Shown here piece after piece: positions 18,220-25,691 of a stretch of 64,000 nucleotides of DNA (positions within the stretch are counted from its first letter, which is position 1; every line of letters begins with the position of its first letter). Under the pieces are notes generated by a model that was not told the origin of the DNA, made no database searches, and was given only the letters and a program-made list of their open reading frames with translations. A program made the translations under genes and the position numbers. Origin of the DNA: Gordonia amarae NBRC 15530 (GTDB taxonomy: Bacteria > Actinomycetota > Actinomycetes > Mycobacteriales > Mycobacteriaceae); the NCBI RefSeq assembly GCF_000241345.1, contig NZ_BAED01000033.1, positions 62,001 through 126,000 on the forward strand, read 5' to 3'.

Positions 18220-18984
18220 CTAGTCGTCGGAAGGGTTGTGGTGGAGGTGTTTACGCCGGGCCTGTGCCACCGCCTGGGCCCGGGCCGGGGAGTCGAGCAG
18301 TTCACGGCGGCGCCGTTGCCACCGCTCGTCCGGGTCCGGTATCGCGGACTCGGCCTCGTGGAGCAGGGCGCGTGTGTACGCGGTGGCCCGGCGATGCTCG
18401 GGTGACAGGGCGGCGAGCATCGTCGCCGCTTGCGTGGCCGCCTCACCGGCGGGCACGACACGGGAGACGAGTCCGGCCCGCTGGGCGTCCTGTGCCCCGA
18501 ACCGTTCGCCGATCACCAGCATGCGGCGAACGGAGTCCCGGGGATAGTTCGCCGACAGCCAGCGGACCGCCTCGGGGTTGTACAGCAGCCCCAGGCGCAC
18601 GGCCGGGACCTGAAGGTAGCCGCTCTCCCCGATGATGCGGGCATCGCAGGTGAGGGCGAGGTGCACCGCCGCACCCATGCAGGGACCCTCGATCGCGGCG
18701 ATGACCGGCACCGGCGCGGCGGCGATCGCGTCGGCAACGTCGGCGACGGCGTCATCGACGGCGATGTCGGCCACGGTGCCGGTCAGATCAGCGAAATCTG
18801 CTCCCGCGCTGAATATGTCGGGGCCACCGGTGAGCAGCACTCCCGCGATGTCGGTGCCGAGGTCCCGGAGCGCCCCCGACAGCGCGCCGAGAACCTGCAG
18901 CGACAGTGCATTCTTTCGCCGGGGCGTGGCGAGTGTGAGCCGCACGATGTCCCCGACGCGGTGAACGTCCAGCGGTGCGGTCAC
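18220..18984 (-). CDS. Crotonase-fold (enoyl-CoA hydratase/isomerase family) protein lacking both catalytic Glu
   Basis: 254 residues with the crotonase fold: the first oxyanion loop FSAGADFADL, the second EGPCMGAAVHLALTCDARI, and the C-terminal AQDAQRAGLVSRVV. Aligned with classical enoyl-CoA hydratase, the two catalytic glutamates become Ala128 (LQVPAVRLG, usually GQPEI) and Arg154 (SVRRMLVIG, usually AMEMVLTG). Simple hydration is therefore unlikely; hydrolase, isomerase, decarboxylase or C-C ring-cleaving chemistry are all known in the superfamily. Start is a GTG; no in-frame ATG lies upstream. It follows the amidase by 34 bp. Confidence 0.85.
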   Translation of the reverse strand: MTAPLDVHRVGDIVRLTLATPRRKNALSLQVLGALSGALRDLGTDIAGVLLTGGPDIFSAGADFADLTGTVADIAVDDAVADVADAIAAAPVPVIAAIEGPCMGAAVHLALTCDARIIGESGYLQVPAVRLGLLYNPEAVRWLSANYPRDSVRRMLVIGERFGAQDAQRAGLVSRVVPAGEAATQAATMLAALSPEHRRATAYTRALLHEAESAIPDPDERWQRRRRELLDSPARAQAVAQARRKHLHHNPSDD

Positions 18985-19018
18985 CGCCGGCCCCGATCGT
19001 CCCGGAGACGGTTCCCCG

Positions 19019-20410
19019 TCATAGTGCCGGCACCGCGGTCGACCGGGGCGCCCACCGGGCGGCCGCGACGAAGGGATCGAGACCGAGGGCTTCCTCGACG
19101 TCCTGCGACACATCGAGGATCAACGCATCCGCCCCGGACGGGCCGACGAGTTGGGCACCCACCGGCAGTCCGTCGGCCAGGCCGCACGGGACCGTCGCCG
19201 CGGGCACCCCCGCGACATTGAACGGGACAGCGAAAGGGAAAGCACCCCAAAGCTTATCGACGGCTGTGCTGTCGACATGCGTCGGCCGTTTCCCGAGCGG
19301 GAACGCGGGAGTGGCATTCGACGGCAGCAGCAGCAGGTCGACGTCGTCGAAGATCCGGGCGATCCGCTGCCGGTAGAGCGGCAGCAGTGCTTCGGCCCGT
19401 TCTACGTCCGCCGGATCCATCACCGCGGCCGCCCGGAGCGCCGCCCGCGCGTACGGGGTCAGCTGATCGGCGTTCGACGCCAGCAGGTTGCCGCGTTCGC
19501 GATGCTCATCGGCGAGGACCAGCGGACCGAACACGTCGTTCCACCCCTCGAGGGGCGGGTCGACGGGGGTCACGTCGTGGCCCTGGGCGGCCAGCACCTG
19601 CGCGACCTTCTCCACACCCGCCGACACGCCCGGGTCGACCGGGCGTCCTTCCGGGTGGGCGCAGTATCCGATGCGGAGCCTGCCGGTCCGGGTCCGCTGC
19701 GGGGAGCTGTCGGTGAGGACACCGAGGAGCGTGCGCGCGTCGTCGACAGTGGTGGTCATCGGCCCGGCGGTGACGAAGTCGGTCATGCCGCGGAAGCCCT
19801 TCTCGTCCGGCACCGTTCCGATCGTCGGCTTGAATCCGTAGATGCCGCAGAAGGCCGCCGGGATCCGGATCGATCCGCCCCCGTCCGACCCGACCGCGAC
19901 CGCGGCCAGCCGGGCGGCCACCGATGCCGCCGCACCACCGCTGGAACCACCCGGGGTGCGGGTGAGGTCCCACGGGTTGCCGGTGTCGGGACCGAGGAGA
20001 TTCTCGCTGGTCGCGGACTGGCCGAATTCGGCGGTGTTGGTCTTGCCGAGGAACACCGCGCCGGAGCTGCGCAGCCGCCGCACCACCCCCGAGTCGTGCA
20101 CGGACACCAGGTCCCGGAACACCACCGACCCGAGGGTGGCGGGTGTGCCGGCGATGTGGAACGCGTCCTTCACCGACGTCGGAACACCGTCGAGCGGCCC
20201 CACCGGTTCGTCTGCCGCATAGCGGCTCTCGGCGGCCGCGGCCTGTTCCAGGGCGAGTTCGCCGGTGACGGTGACATACGAGTGCACCTCGCCGTTGACC
20301 TGGTCGATCCGGTCCAGGAAGGCGCGGGTCACCTCGACCGGACTGAGTTCGCGACTCCGGTAGGCCGCCGTGAGCTGCGCGACGGACAGCCGGGTCAGAT
20401 CGTCAGGCAT
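19019..20410 (-). CDS. Amidase (amidase signature family)
   Basis: A 463-residue amidase-signature hydrolase of the GatA/FAAH type. The Ser-cisSer-Lys triad is visible: Lys in GVPTSVKDAF, the cis-Ser in RTPGGSSGGAAAS, and the nucleophile in GSDGGGSIRIPAAFCGIYGFKPT. It would hydrolyse a carboxamide or open a cyclic amide. No gatB/gatC is near, so it is not the tRNA amidotransferase. It overlaps the SDR gene upstream by 8 bp. Its presence beside an acyl-CoA synthetase implies a nitrogen-containing substrate or intermediate; the substrate is not identifiable. Confidence 0.92.
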   Translation of the reverse strand: MPDDLTRLSVAQLTAAYRSRELSPVEVTRAFLDRIDQVNGEVHSYVTVTGELALEQAAAAESRYAADEPVGPLDGVPTSVKDAFHIAGTPATLGSVVFRDLVSVHDSGVVRRLRSSGAVFLGKTNTAEFGQSATSENLLGPDTGNPWDLTRTPGGSSGGAAASVAARLAAVAVGSDGGGSIRIPAAFCGIYGFKPTIGTVPDEKGFRGMTDFVTAGPMTTTVDDARTLLGVLTDSSPQRTRTGRLRIGYCAHPEGRPVDPGVSAGVEKVAQVLAAQGHDVTPVDPPLEGWNDVFGPLVLADEHRERGNLLASNADQLTPYARAALRAAAVMDPADVERAEALLPLYRQRIARIFDDVDLLLLPSNATPAFPLGKRPTHVDSTAVDKLWGAFPFAVPFNVAGVPAATVPCGLADGLPVGAQLVGPSGADALILDVSQDVEEALGLDPFVAAARWAPRSTAVPAL

Positions 20411-21161
20411 GGGGAGCCACCCCGCCACTGACCCCGTAGACCTCGCCGGTGATGTACCCGGCCTCGTCGGAGGCGAGGAACGCGGTGAGGGCGGCCACAT
20501 CCTCGGGCCTGCCGATACGCCCGACCAGCGAACGGTTCTCCGCGTAGCCGTCGAAGAATTCGTCGGGGTAGATCTTGCGGAGGAAGTCGTTGTAGATCAG
20601 GCCGGGCGTGATGGCGTTGACCCGGATCCCGTGCTTGCCGTTCTCGGCGGCCGCCACCCGGGTCAGCGCCAGGACCCCGGCCTTGGCCGCCGAATAGGCC
20701 GCGCCGTGTTCGGTGGAGGTCTCGAACGCGGAGATGGAACTGATGTTGACGATGGCCCCGCTGCCGGCGGAGATCATGTGCGGCAGAACGTGCCTCATGC
20801 CGAGGAAGGTTCCGGTCAGATCCACGTCCAGGCATTTCTGCCAGGTCGCCAGCGACATCTCGGAAACCGGCTCGATCTTCGACCAGCCGGCGTTGTTCAC
20901 CAGCACATCGATGCGGCCACGCTCGGCCATCACCGTGTCGGTCGCCGCGATGATCGAGTTCTCGTCGGTGACGTCCACCGCGAGGCCCAGGAATTCCCGG
21001 CCGTACTGTGCGGACAGCGCCGCCGCTGCCTCCTTGCACCGGCGTTCGTGTGCGTCGGTGACGACGACGTCGTATCCGTCGGCGGCCAGGCGTGCGGCGA
21101 TGGCGGCGCCGATGCCGGCGCCCGCGGCTGCGGTGACGAAGGCCACCTTGTTGTCGGTCAT
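20403..21161 (-). CDS. Short-chain dehydrogenase/reductase
   Basis: A 252-residue classical SDR. The nucleotide-binding motif is TAAAGAGIGAAIA (usually TGxxxGIG), followed by NNAG, the catalytic Ser in NISSISAF and Tyr/Lys in YSAAKAG. It probably oxidises a 3-hydroxyacyl-CoA or alicyclic alcohol with NAD(P). The ATG at 21161 has a clear GAGGAG site; a longer open frame upstream is an artefact of high GC. It lies 35 bp behind the LLM oxidoreductase gene in the same operon. Confidence 0.92.
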   Translation of the reverse strand: MTDNKVAFVTAAAGAGIGAAIAARLAADGYDVVVTDAHERRCKEAAAALSAQYGREFLGLAVDVTDENSIIAATDTVMAERGRIDVLVNNAGWSKIEPVSEMSLATWQKCLDVDLTGTFLGMRHVLPHMISAGSGAIVNISSISAFETSTEHGAAYSAAKAGVLALTRVAAAENGKHGIRVNAITPGLIYNDFLRKIYPDEFFDGYAENRSLVGRIGRPEDVAALTAFLASDEAGYITGEVYGVSGGVAPHA

Positions 21162-21196
21162 GGTGTTCTCCTCGGGAGATTCAGGCGATAGGGCGT

Positions 21197-22195
21197 TCAG
21201 GCGATGACTTTGGGGATGATCTCGGTGGCGATCTGCTCCATGTTCTTCAGGCGTCCGCCGGAGAGCAGGGCGAAAGTGATCCGGTCGATGTCGAGTTCGC
21301 ACAGTTCCTTCAGCCGGGCCACGCAGTGGTCGACGGTGCCGGCCAGCGCCACCGACTTCACGAATTCGTCGCTGACGACCTGCTTGTGCCCGGCGTGCCG
21401 GGACAGGTGATCGACGAGGTGGTACGAGGAGTTGGCGGCGGCGAACTCGGGCCGGAACCGCTCCCACGCCGGGGGCATCCGCTTCCACACGTCGAATGTC
21501 GCGGCCTGGCTGGTGGCCCAGGCACGCACATCGGACAGGGCCTTCTCCTCGTCGTCGTCGGCGCTCATCGTGACGACGAGATCGATGGTGAGATCCTTGC
21601 GGTCGCGTCCGGCCTTTTCCAGGCCTTCGTAGATGAACTCCAACTGCCAGTTCACGAACTCCGGGTCGGCCGCGCCCATCAGCACGGCGCCGTCGCATTT
21701 CTGCCCGCACAGCCGCAGCAGTCCGGGCTGGGACACCGCCATGTAGATCGGGATCTGGCGTTGCGCGGTGGCGAGCCGGACCTTGGTGCCGTACAGCTCC
21801 TGTTCCTCGCCGGTGAACAGTTGCCGGAACTCGTCGATGCCGGCGGACAGGTCACCGAGCTTCGACGGCGTGTATCCCGCGCCGTAGACGGCCGACCAGC
21901 CGGCTCCGAGACCGAGCATCGCGTGCCCGTTGCTCAGCTCGTCCAGTGCCGCGGTCGCATTCGCGGTGACCGTGGGGTGACGGGTGAGCAGATTGGTGAC
22001 GGCCGAGCCGATGTGCATGTTCTCGGTGGCGAGGGCGGCGATGTTCATGGCCGCGTAAACATCCTTCATCCCGAGCTGGAAGTCGATGAACCACATCGCC
22101 TCGAAGCCGCTGCGCTCGGCGGTGCGGGCCAGTTCGGTGACATTGGTCAGCGGTTCCCGTGGGCTCACACCCATGGACAGTCCCCAACGATTCAT
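21197..22195 (-). CDS. LLM-class (luciferase-like, probably F420-dependent) oxidoreductase
   Basis: A 332-residue TIM-barrel luciferase-like protein (GFEAMWFIDFQLGMKDVYAAMNIAA, then IGSAVTNLLTRHPTVTANATAALDELSNGHAMLGLGAGW, typical of F420-dependent enzymes). Members use F420 or FMN for dehydrogenation, reduction or monooxygenation. It overlaps the alpha/beta hydrolase stop (ATGA). In the operon it may oxidise or reduce a ring intermediate. The choice between F420 and FMN cannot be made from sequence by eye. Confidence 0.9.
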   Translation of the reverse strand: MNRWGLSMGVSPREPLTNVTELARTAERSGFEAMWFIDFQLGMKDVYAAMNIAALATENMHIGSAVTNLLTRHPTVTANATAALDELSNGHAMLGLGAGWSAVYGAGYTPSKLGDLSAGIDEFRQLFTGEEQELYGTKVRLATAQRQIPIYMAVSQPGLLRLCGQKCDGAVLMGAADPEFVNWQLEFIYEGLEKAGRDRKDLTIDLVVTMSADDDEEKALSDVRAWATSQAATFDVWKRMPPAWERFRPEFAAANSSYHLVDHLSRHAGHKQVVSDEFVKSVALAGTVDHCVARLKELCELDIDRITFALLSGGRLKNMEQIATEIIPKVIA

Positions 22196-23013
22196 GACTC
22201 TTTCCTTCCGGTGGTGGTGCTACGGAGAGCGGTGATGCTGCGACGCAGGGCGTCGGTGACGGCGTCGGGGTTGTCGACGTTCATCAGGTGACCGGCGCGA
22301 GGGATCTCGATGTAGTCGGCATCGGGCAGCGCGCCGAGCACGATCTGCGCCGCCTTGTATGGGCAGAACGTGTCGTCGGCGGCGCCGACGACGGTGACGT
22401 GGACGGTGATGTTCGTCAGGCTCGGGGTGAGCGGATCGGCGTTGAGCGCGGCCATCGCGCGGGCGGCGTTGACGTATCCGCGACCGTCGCCGATGGCCGT
22501 CAGGCGGTTCGCGGTGATCTCGTCGAGGCGATCTCCGTCGACCAGCGCGGCCGCGGTGTCGTCCCGGATCGCATCGCGGAACTCCTGCGACGAGGTGTCG
22601 CCCGCCAACTCGATCCGTCCCGCGTAGAAACCCGTCGCCGACCGTCCGACGACCGATGAGGTGCCCAGGACCACGGCGCCGGTGACGAGGTCGGGCCGTT
22701 GCGCGGCCGCCCACAGCGCGATCGTGCCGCCGAGCGAGAAGCCGACCACGACGGCCGGCCCGGTCATCTTCTCCAGGAAGGCGATCAGATCGTTGCCGAG
22801 TTGGGTGAGCGTGCCGTCGCCCTCGCCCACCGACGAACGGCCGTGGCCGCGCAGGTCGTAGGCGAAGGTGTGCAGGTCGGCCAGTGCCTGCTGAGTGCCG
22901 GCCCAGCTCGAACCGTCTTCGGCCAGGCCGTGGATCAGCACCACCGGCACCGCATCCTGCGGACCGGCCTCGGTGTAGCTGACGTCGATGTCACCGATCG
23001 TGGCTGTGCTCAT
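22192..23013 (-). CDS. Alpha/beta-hydrolase, possible C-C or ester/lactone hydrolase
   Basis: A 273-residue hydrolase with HGLAEDGSSW (oxyanion region), nucleophile elbow VVGFSLGGTIAL, acid Asp in VVGAADDTF and His in PRAGHLMNVD, close to the 3-oxoadipate enol-lactonase/BioH-like group. It could open a lactone formed by Baeyer-Villiger type oxidation or cleave a beta-diketone. It overlaps the LLM gene downstream and the acyl-CoA synthetase stop upstream, so all three are coupled. Confidence 0.9.
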   Translation of the reverse strand: MSTATIGDIDVSYTEAGPQDAVPVVLIHGLAEDGSSWAGTQQALADLHTFAYDLRGHGRSSVGEGDGTLTQLGNDLIAFLEKMTGPAVVVGFSLGGTIALWAAAQRPDLVTGAVVLGTSSVVGRSATGFYAGRIELAGDTSSQEFRDAIRDDTAAALVDGDRLDEITANRLTAIGDGRGYVNAARAMAALNADPLTPSLTNITVHVTVVGAADDTFCPYKAAQIVLGALPDADYIEIPRAGHLMNVDNPDAVTDALRRSITALRSTTTGRKES

Positions 23014-24611
23014 TGCTGCTCCTCGAGGTTGCGGCGGAGGTCGTTCTTGCGGATCTTGCCCGCGGCGGTCACCGGCATCTGCTCCACGACGACCAGGGAT
23101 TCGGGCAGTTTGCGATCGGACAGCCCCTGATCGCGCAGCCAGGCGTTGAGTTCTTCGAGGGTGAACGGGGTTTCGGCCGGGACCACCACCGCGCAGATCC
23201 GTTCGCCGAGCCGCTCGTCGGGCCGGCCGACCACCGCGACACGCCGGACATTGGGATAAGCCGCGATCATGTCCTCGATGGGCACGGGCGAGATATTGAC
23301 CCCGCCACGGATGATCATGTCCTTGAGCCGGCCGGTGAGGCGCAGGTAGCCGTCGTCGCCGATGCGCGCGAGATCGCCGGTGCGGAACCAGCCTTCGCCG
23401 GTGAGGTGCTGCCGGTACAGGTCGTCCTGGCCGAAGTAGCCGACGAAGACCCCCGCACCGCGCATGATCAGTTCGCCCTGCCCCGAGTCGTCGGGGTCGT
23501 TGATGGCCAATTCCAGGTTGGGCACCGGCATTCCTGCGGTTCCCACCAACTGATCCCGGCTGCTCTCGGGAACGCATGTGGTGCCGGTGCCCTCGGTCAT
23601 GCCCCACAGGACCGTCGCGAAGGTGTTGGGCGCCTGCACTTCCGCCGCCTCCAGCAGGCTCGGCGGGACCGGTGCGCCGCCGCACAGGAAGGTGCGGACG
23701 GTCGACAGCTTGGGTTTTCCCTCCGGCCAGGGCGCGTCGACGATGTCCTTGAGGAAAGGTGTGGCCGCGGCGATGAAAGCGCAGCGATGTTCGTCGCAGA
23801 TCTCCAGCGCCCGAACGGGATCCCAGTCGCCCTGCAGGATGAGCGGGGCACCGGTGAACAGCGAGAACCGGCCACCGTGCCACGCGCCCACGCTGTGACC
23901 CAGCGGCGACGGCATGAAGATGGGGGTGTTCTCGTCGATCCCGAAGCGCTGGGCGAACGCGATGTTGACCGCGCCGAGGGTGTCCGAGGTGTGCATGACA
24001 GCTTTGGGCATGCCCGTTGTGCTCGAGGTGAACATCAGGTGGTCGACAGCCGGTGGCATGATCGGCGCGAAGGGTTCCCCGGCAATCTCGGACAACTCGT
24101 GGGTGCCGTCGGCGTCGAAGGTGAGCACGGTGGCCACACGGCCGGTCGCCACCATCACGCGATGCGCCCGGTCCGCCATCGAGCGACCATGAAACTCCTT
24201 GGGAGCCACGATCATTCGTGCCCCGATCAGGTTGACCACATGCTCGACCGTCGCCTCGTCGGAGGACACGGGCAACGTGGCCGGGATGGCACCGAGCTGC
24301 AGCGTGGCGACGAAGGCGATCTGCCAGGCAACGGTGTTGGGCAGATAGATCAGCACGACGTCCCCGCGGCCGATGCCACCGGCCCGGAGTTCGGTGGACA
24401 GCTCGGCGCCCTGATCCCACAGCCGGCGCCGGGTCAGCGAGGCTCCGGCGTCATCGACGACCGAGACCCGGTCCGGGTCCTCGGCGACGAATCGCTGGAA
24501 ACGATCGATCAGTTGCTCGCCGGTCCACCAACCCTGGCTGCGGTACTGCTCCGCGGTGGCCGGATCGACGGCGCGATAGATGCCGGTGTCGGCGGCTGTT
24601 ACCTGGCTCAT
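23010..24611 (-). CDS. Acyl/aryl-CoA synthetase (AMP-forming)
   Basis: A 533-residue ANL-superfamily ligase that activates a carboxylic acid with ATP and CoA. The P-loop FTSSTTGMPKAVMHT, hinge TGDLARIGDDGYLRLTGRLKDMIIRGGVNISP and the C-terminal catalytic Lys in TAAGKIRKNDLR are present. I choose ATG 24611 (MSQVTAADTG); the frame is open further up but that DNA holds the repeated regulatory box. It is the first gene of the eight-gene catabolic operon, so activation to a CoA thioester is an early step. Aromatic or alicyclic acids are the likeliest substrates. Confidence 0.92.
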   Translation of the reverse strand: MSQVTAADTGIYRAVDPATAEQYRSQGWWTGEQLIDRFQRFVAEDPDRVSVVDDAGASLTRRRLWDQGAELSTELRAGGIGRGDVVLIYLPNTVAWQIAFVATLQLGAIPATLPVSSDEATVEHVVNLIGARMIVAPKEFHGRSMADRAHRVMVATGRVATVLTFDADGTHELSEIAGEPFAPIMPPAVDHLMFTSSTTGMPKAVMHTSDTLGAVNIAFAQRFGIDENTPIFMPSPLGHSVGAWHGGRFSLFTGAPLILQGDWDPVRALEICDEHRCAFIAAATPFLKDIVDAPWPEGKPKLSTVRTFLCGGAPVPPSLLEAAEVQAPNTFATVLWGMTEGTGTTCVPESSRDQLVGTAGMPVPNLELAINDPDDSGQGELIMRGAGVFVGYFGQDDLYRQHLTGEGWFRTGDLARIGDDGYLRLTGRLKDMIIRGGVNISPVPIEDMIAAYPNVRRVAVVGRPDERLGERICAVVVPAETPFTLEELNAWLRDQGLSDRKLPESLVVVEQMPVTAAGKIRKNDLRRNLEEQQ

Positions 24612-24640
24612 GCATTTGAGTGTGATCCACTTCATTCGAC

Positions 24641-24667
24641 AAGTCAAGAGAGTGACGTCGCTTTTTT
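24641..24667 (-). promoter_or_regulatory. 27-nt regulatory box upstream of the catabolic operon (copy 1)
   Basis: Read on the minus strand this box begins AAAAAAGCGACGTCA and ends TCTTGACTT. It matches 25 of 27 bases with the box at 25422-25448, differing only at two G/C positions in the middle. It lies 30 bp before the acyl-CoA synthetase ATG. The terminal TTGACT could be a -35 element, with the GACGTC palindrome and A-tract acting as operator or UP element. The divergent TetR gene is the obvious candidate regulator. Confidence 0.75.
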
Positions 24668-24761
24668 GTTTTGGTTTCGATCACCGACTTTTCCCGGTGC
24701 TCGTGCGACGATCCGTTAGGAAGCACAGAGACCACCGGTCTCCGGAACGAAGGAACGACGC

Positions 24762-25409
24762 GTGTCAGCAAAGCCCACGACGGACAAGGGTCGCCGCACC
24801 CGCGAGCACCTGGTCAATTCAGGCCGGGCGGTATTCGCCCGGGTGGGCTATGTGGATGCGCGGATGAGCGACGTCGCCACCGAGGCTGACATCTCCATGG
24901 GCGGCCTGTACCGCTACTTCAAGAACAAAGAAGACCTGTTCGCCCAGGTGATCTCCGATCTCCACGAGAAGCTGTACGAGGCCAGCGCGTCCCACCGTCA
25001 GGATTTCGCCACCAACCCCTACCGGACACTCCTGGAGTCCAACCGCGGATATCTCACGCTCTATCAGGAGAACCGGGATGTCATGCGCGCCTTCATCCAG
25101 GCGGCGCACGTCGAGGAGCGATTCCAGGACATCTGGTGGGACATGCGGGTCCGCCACATCGACAGGTTCGTCAAAGCCCTCGCGGCCGTGCACGGCATCA
25201 CCGAGGTCGACGGAGCCGACGCACGCGTGGCCACCGAGGCGATGGCCTGCATGGTCGAGCAGTCGGCATACGTCTGGTACGCGCAGGAGCGGCGTCACAA
25301 GACCGAGGTCGACGTCGACAGCGCCGCCCGGATCGTGGCCCGGGCGTGGCACCAGACGTTTTTCGCCGGAACCGCACCCGGGACGGACACCCTCTCCGAC
25401 CGGGACTGA
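24762..25409 (+). CDS. TetR-family transcriptional regulator
   Basis: A 215-residue regulator with an N-terminal TetR HTH: RTREHLVNSGRAVFARVGYVDARMSDVATEADISMGGLYRYFKNKEDLF (about residues 12-59, in two parts). The ligand domain contains WWDMRVRHIDRF. GTG start at 24762 follows GAAGGAACG. It diverges from the catabolic operon and is flanked on both sides by the same 27-nt box, and it precedes the MFS transporter. I infer that it controls operon, transporter and itself, with a CoA ester or the free acid as ligand. Confidence 0.93.
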   Translation: MSAKPTTDKGRRTREHLVNSGRAVFARVGYVDARMSDVATEADISMGGLYRYFKNKEDLFAQVISDLHEKLYEASASHRQDFATNPYRTLLESNRGYLTLYQENRDVMRAFIQAAHVEERFQDIWWDMRVRHIDRFVKALAAVHGITEVDGADARVATEAMACMVEQSAYVWYAQERRHKTEVDVDSAARIVARAWHQTFFAGTAPGTDTLSDRD

Positions 25410-25421
25410 AGTCCCAAGAAG

Positions 25422-25448
25422 AAAAAAGCGACGTCAGTGTCTTGACTT
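25422..25448 (+). promoter_or_regulatory. 27-nt regulatory box downstream of tetR (copy 2)
   Basis: Reads AAAAAAGCGACGTCA, then GTG, then TCTTGACTT in the transporter's direction. It is 25/27 identical to copy 1 on the other strand. It starts 13 bp after the tetR stop and 270 bp before the MFS ATG, so it probably drives the transporter. Confidence 0.75.
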
Positions 25449-25583
25449 TATGTGTTTGCCGTCACACCATAGGAAGTGCCATCGCATCCGCGCACGTCCG
25501 TCGATCACCTGAAGCACCGTCGCTCAGGCCCCCGCACCCGACATCTCCCCCTCCCCCATCCGGGGCAACGTCGGGCCACAAAA

Positions 25584-25604
25584 GAAAAATCGACGTCGGT
25601 ATCT
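25584..25604 (+). promoter_or_regulatory. Degenerate third copy of the regulatory box
   Basis: Reads GAAAAATCGACGTCGGTATC and shares about 17 of 20 bases with the core of copies 1 and 2, including CGACGTC. It lies about 90 bp before the MFS ATG, between copy 2 and the gene. The rest of the 282-bp gap holds no ORF I can support. Confidence 0.5.
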
Positions 25605-25691
25605 GATCCTCTGGTCCGAAAGACCACCGGACCTGACCCGGAACCACCCGCACACGTGCTGGATGCCTCTTCCCGACAGAAGGCACCGCAG

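Noticed and set aside
21162..21710. Extended SDR reading frame to 435 codons
   Set aside because: The extra part is antisense-free but lies inside the LLM gene in another frame; ATG 21161 has a strong ribosome site and starts the Rossmann fold.
22192..24420. 742-codon minus-strand frame spanning hydrolase and CoA ligase
   Set aside because: Only its last 273 codons (from ATG 23013) are the hydrolase; the rest is a shadow of the CoA ligase in another frame.
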